DNA from: Lachnospiraceae bacterium UBA3732
GTDB lineage: Bacteria; Bacillota; Clostridia; Lachnospirales; Lachnospiraceae
Length of the DNA: 5,756 bases
Direction of reading: 5' to 3'
Assembly (NCBI GenBank): GCA_002372545.1
Contig: DFHD01000069.1
Coordinates: forward strand, 1-5,756
Part shown: piece by piece, positions 4,709 to 5,756 of the stretch
Layout of the letters: the number at the start of each line of letters is the position of its first letter
Position numbering within the stretch: the stretch's first letter is position 1
The notes under the pieces: generated by a model
What the model was told of the DNA's origin: nothing
What the model saw: only the letters and a program-made list of their open reading frames with translations
Databases searched by the model: none
Position numbers and translations under genes: made by a program

Positions 4709-5362
4709 TCAAATCCTGATATTTCCAAGCAGGCTTCCAAGGGACGTCCCAAGTTGTTCCTCATTCTTTTCCTTCTCAAGCCTGTCCTGAAGGAAACGGG
4801 ATTCCGGGTTCTTTTCCATCTTTGCAATCAGCCGCGCGGTATTTCTCGCATCCACCAGACCGTCATGCTGTTTGCCTTCCGGCTCGATCTCGGCAAACAT
4901 CAGGGCATCCTCAAGAGACATCCTCCACGGTTTGCCAAAACGTTTCCCCGCAATCTGCTGGTAATCTGCCCAGTGCTCCTTATCCAGAAACATTTCCATC
5001 TTCTCTTCATCAATTCCCTTTGCCTGGATCTCCCGGGTAATCTGGACATAGTCCGTTTTGCTCCATGAGTAGAAGGTGACCTCATGTCCGGCAAGCCAGG
5101 AAAGCATGTTATCCAGTGCCTTTTCCAGGTTCGGCGCCTCCAGAATATCCCTGTCGCTGATTCCGGTAAGCTCCTGTATGAAATGGTCAATCCTTCCGTA
5201 TTTCGGGCGGACATAGGACGAGAACTCGCCACATATCTCGTATTCCTCATCCATCATGACAGCGCCGATCTGGATGATCTCATGCTCGTAAGGATAGTCC
5301 TTCCACTGGTATTCCTTCTGGACAATGCACATCTCTATATCAATTACTACGTTTACTTTCAT
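4709..5362 (-). CDS. DEDDh-family 3'-5' exonuclease (RNase T/DnaQ/KapD-like)
   Basis: A 217-residue single-domain nuclease. The ExoI motif VVIDIE carries D8 and E10. LTGI at 66-69 is the usual DnaQ-type signature. The ExoII region is YSWSKTDYVQI with D104, and ExoIII is HDGLVDARNTARL with H166 and D171. All DEDDh residues are present, so it should remove nucleotides from 3' ends of DNA or RNA with two metal ions. The layout matches KapD/ERI-1-like stand-alone exonucleases more than polymerase subunits. A charged C-terminal helix (about 182-204) follows the catalytic domain. The ATG at 5362 is chosen because it precedes the first beta strand directly and has GAGG five bases upstream; the longer in-frame reading to 5443 runs over the end of the preceding gene. 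It starts 16 bases after that gene, so co-transcription is likely. The substrate is unknown. Confidence 0.92.
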   Translation of the reverse strand: MKVNVVIDIEMCIVQKEYQWKDYPYEHEIIQIGAVMMDEEYEICGEFSSYVRPKYGRIDHFIQELTGISDRDILEAPNLEKALDNMLSWLAGHEVTFYSWSKTDYVQITREIQAKGIDEEKMEMFLDKEHWADYQQIAGKRFGKPWRMSLEDALMFAEIEPEGKQHDGLVDARNTARLIAKMEKNPESRFLQDRLEKEKNEEQLGTSLGSLLGNIRI

Positions 5363-5378
5363 GAACGCCTCATTCCTC

Positions 5379-5756
5379 TTAACGGATGAAATGCGTCGGC
5401 TGCCACGCTTCCTTCTCCGGAAGACCGTACTTTTCTCTGCCAAGCGCGATACTCTTCATCAGGAACGTCATGTTCGTGGCCAGAGCCCGCATCGTCTGCA
5501 GCCCTTCCAGATCCTGCTCCGCTTCCCCTTTCATCCTGCCATGAACACTGTTCCATTACTGGCTCGAAGCGATCGGCATGCCGGAAATCCCGAAGTACTT
5601 GTTCAGTTCGTCATATGTGGCAGAGCAACCGCCTCTTCTTGCCACCACAACGCTTGCGCCCACTTTCATGGTCTTGTCAAACCCCGTGCTGTAAAAGAGT
5701 CTGTCAAGGCATGCAATCAGCGTCGCATTTGCCGAAGCATAGTATACGGGCGATGC
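5379..5756 (-). pseudogene. NADPH-dependent FMN reductase-like flavoprotein, partial, with one in-frame stop
   Basis: The C-terminal part of a flavodoxin-fold oxidoreductase, continuing past the right edge. The frame reads SPVYYASANATLIACLDRLFYS, then KVGASVVVARRGGCSATYDELNKYF and GISGMPIASSQ. A TAA at 5558-5556 interrupts it exactly where the family has Tyr in SSQYW. Without any frame change it then continues WNSVHGR, GEAEQDLEGLQTMRALATNMTFLMKS, GREKYGLPEKEAW and PTHFIR, ending at TAA 5381-5379. Everything around the stop is well conserved, so the event looks recent: a Tyr codon (TAT/TAC) changed to TAA, or a sequencing error. The cut product would lose the last ~58 residues. A restart within the gene is possible but has no good ribosome site. 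These enzymes use NAD(P)H to reduce flavin or small substrates. The natural substrate here is unknown. Confidence 0.85.

Noticed and set aside
5359..5556. Minus-strand open frame of 65 residues starting with MEQCSWQDERG
   Set aside because: It is the out-of-frame reading of the FMN reductase 3' part. The other frame carries clear family sequence across the TAA.
5556..5558. Recoded stop (selenocysteine or pyrrolysine)
   Set aside because: The codon is TAA, not TGA or TAG, and the family has Tyr there. A plain nonsense change or read error is simpler.
1..5756. CRISPR arrays, tRNA or rRNA genes
   Set aside because: No regularly spaced repeats and no tRNA or rRNA signature were seen on either strand.

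Overview
The window comes from a chromosome that looks like an anaerobic Clostridia genome, most probably Lachnospiraceae. GC content is moderate (around 50%), Shine-Dalgarno sites are strong (GGAGG type), and the gene families fit that group. This placement is inferred from style and family resemblance, not from a marker gene. Every gene I can support lies on the minus strand, so the region reads from the right edge to the left.

Right part (5756 down to about 4050). An NADPH-dependent FMN reductase-like gene enters from beyond the window edge. It is interrupted by one in-frame TAA exactly where the family has Tyr in the SSQYW motif. A DEDDh 3'-5' exonuclease follows, then a six-helix membrane protein resembling the FAR-17a/AIG1 (Pr6Pr) family. 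Spacing is tight and these three could be one transcript.

Middle part (about 4055 to 2496). A 5' leader here reads as a yybP-ykoY (manganese-sensing) riboswitch. Its P1 3' strand is shared with a strong intrinsic terminator placed just before the ribosome binding site of the next gene. The switch would control a small operon: a 74-residue hydrophobic protein, a 140-residue helical protein of unknown function, and a PspC-domain protein. A 99-residue membrane protein follows, with a plausible promoter of its own. Mn2+ control of a PspC-type envelope module is the most interesting observation in the window.

Left part (2494 to 1). The first ~78 codons of a precorrin-2 C20-methyltransferase gene (cbiL/cobI) are intact, then the homology stops. 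From there to the left edge lies an IS200/IS605-type element. It has a ~350-base left flank rich in stem-loops, a clean promoter, tnpA (Y1 HUH transposase), tnpB overlapping it by 23 bases, and a right end with hairpins where the TnpB guide RNA (omega RNA) scaffold is expected. The tnpA frame has no usual start codon, because its conserved N-terminus begins at an ATA. The RuvC triad of TnpB is complete. The far end of the element and the rest of cbiL, if it exists, lie outside the window.
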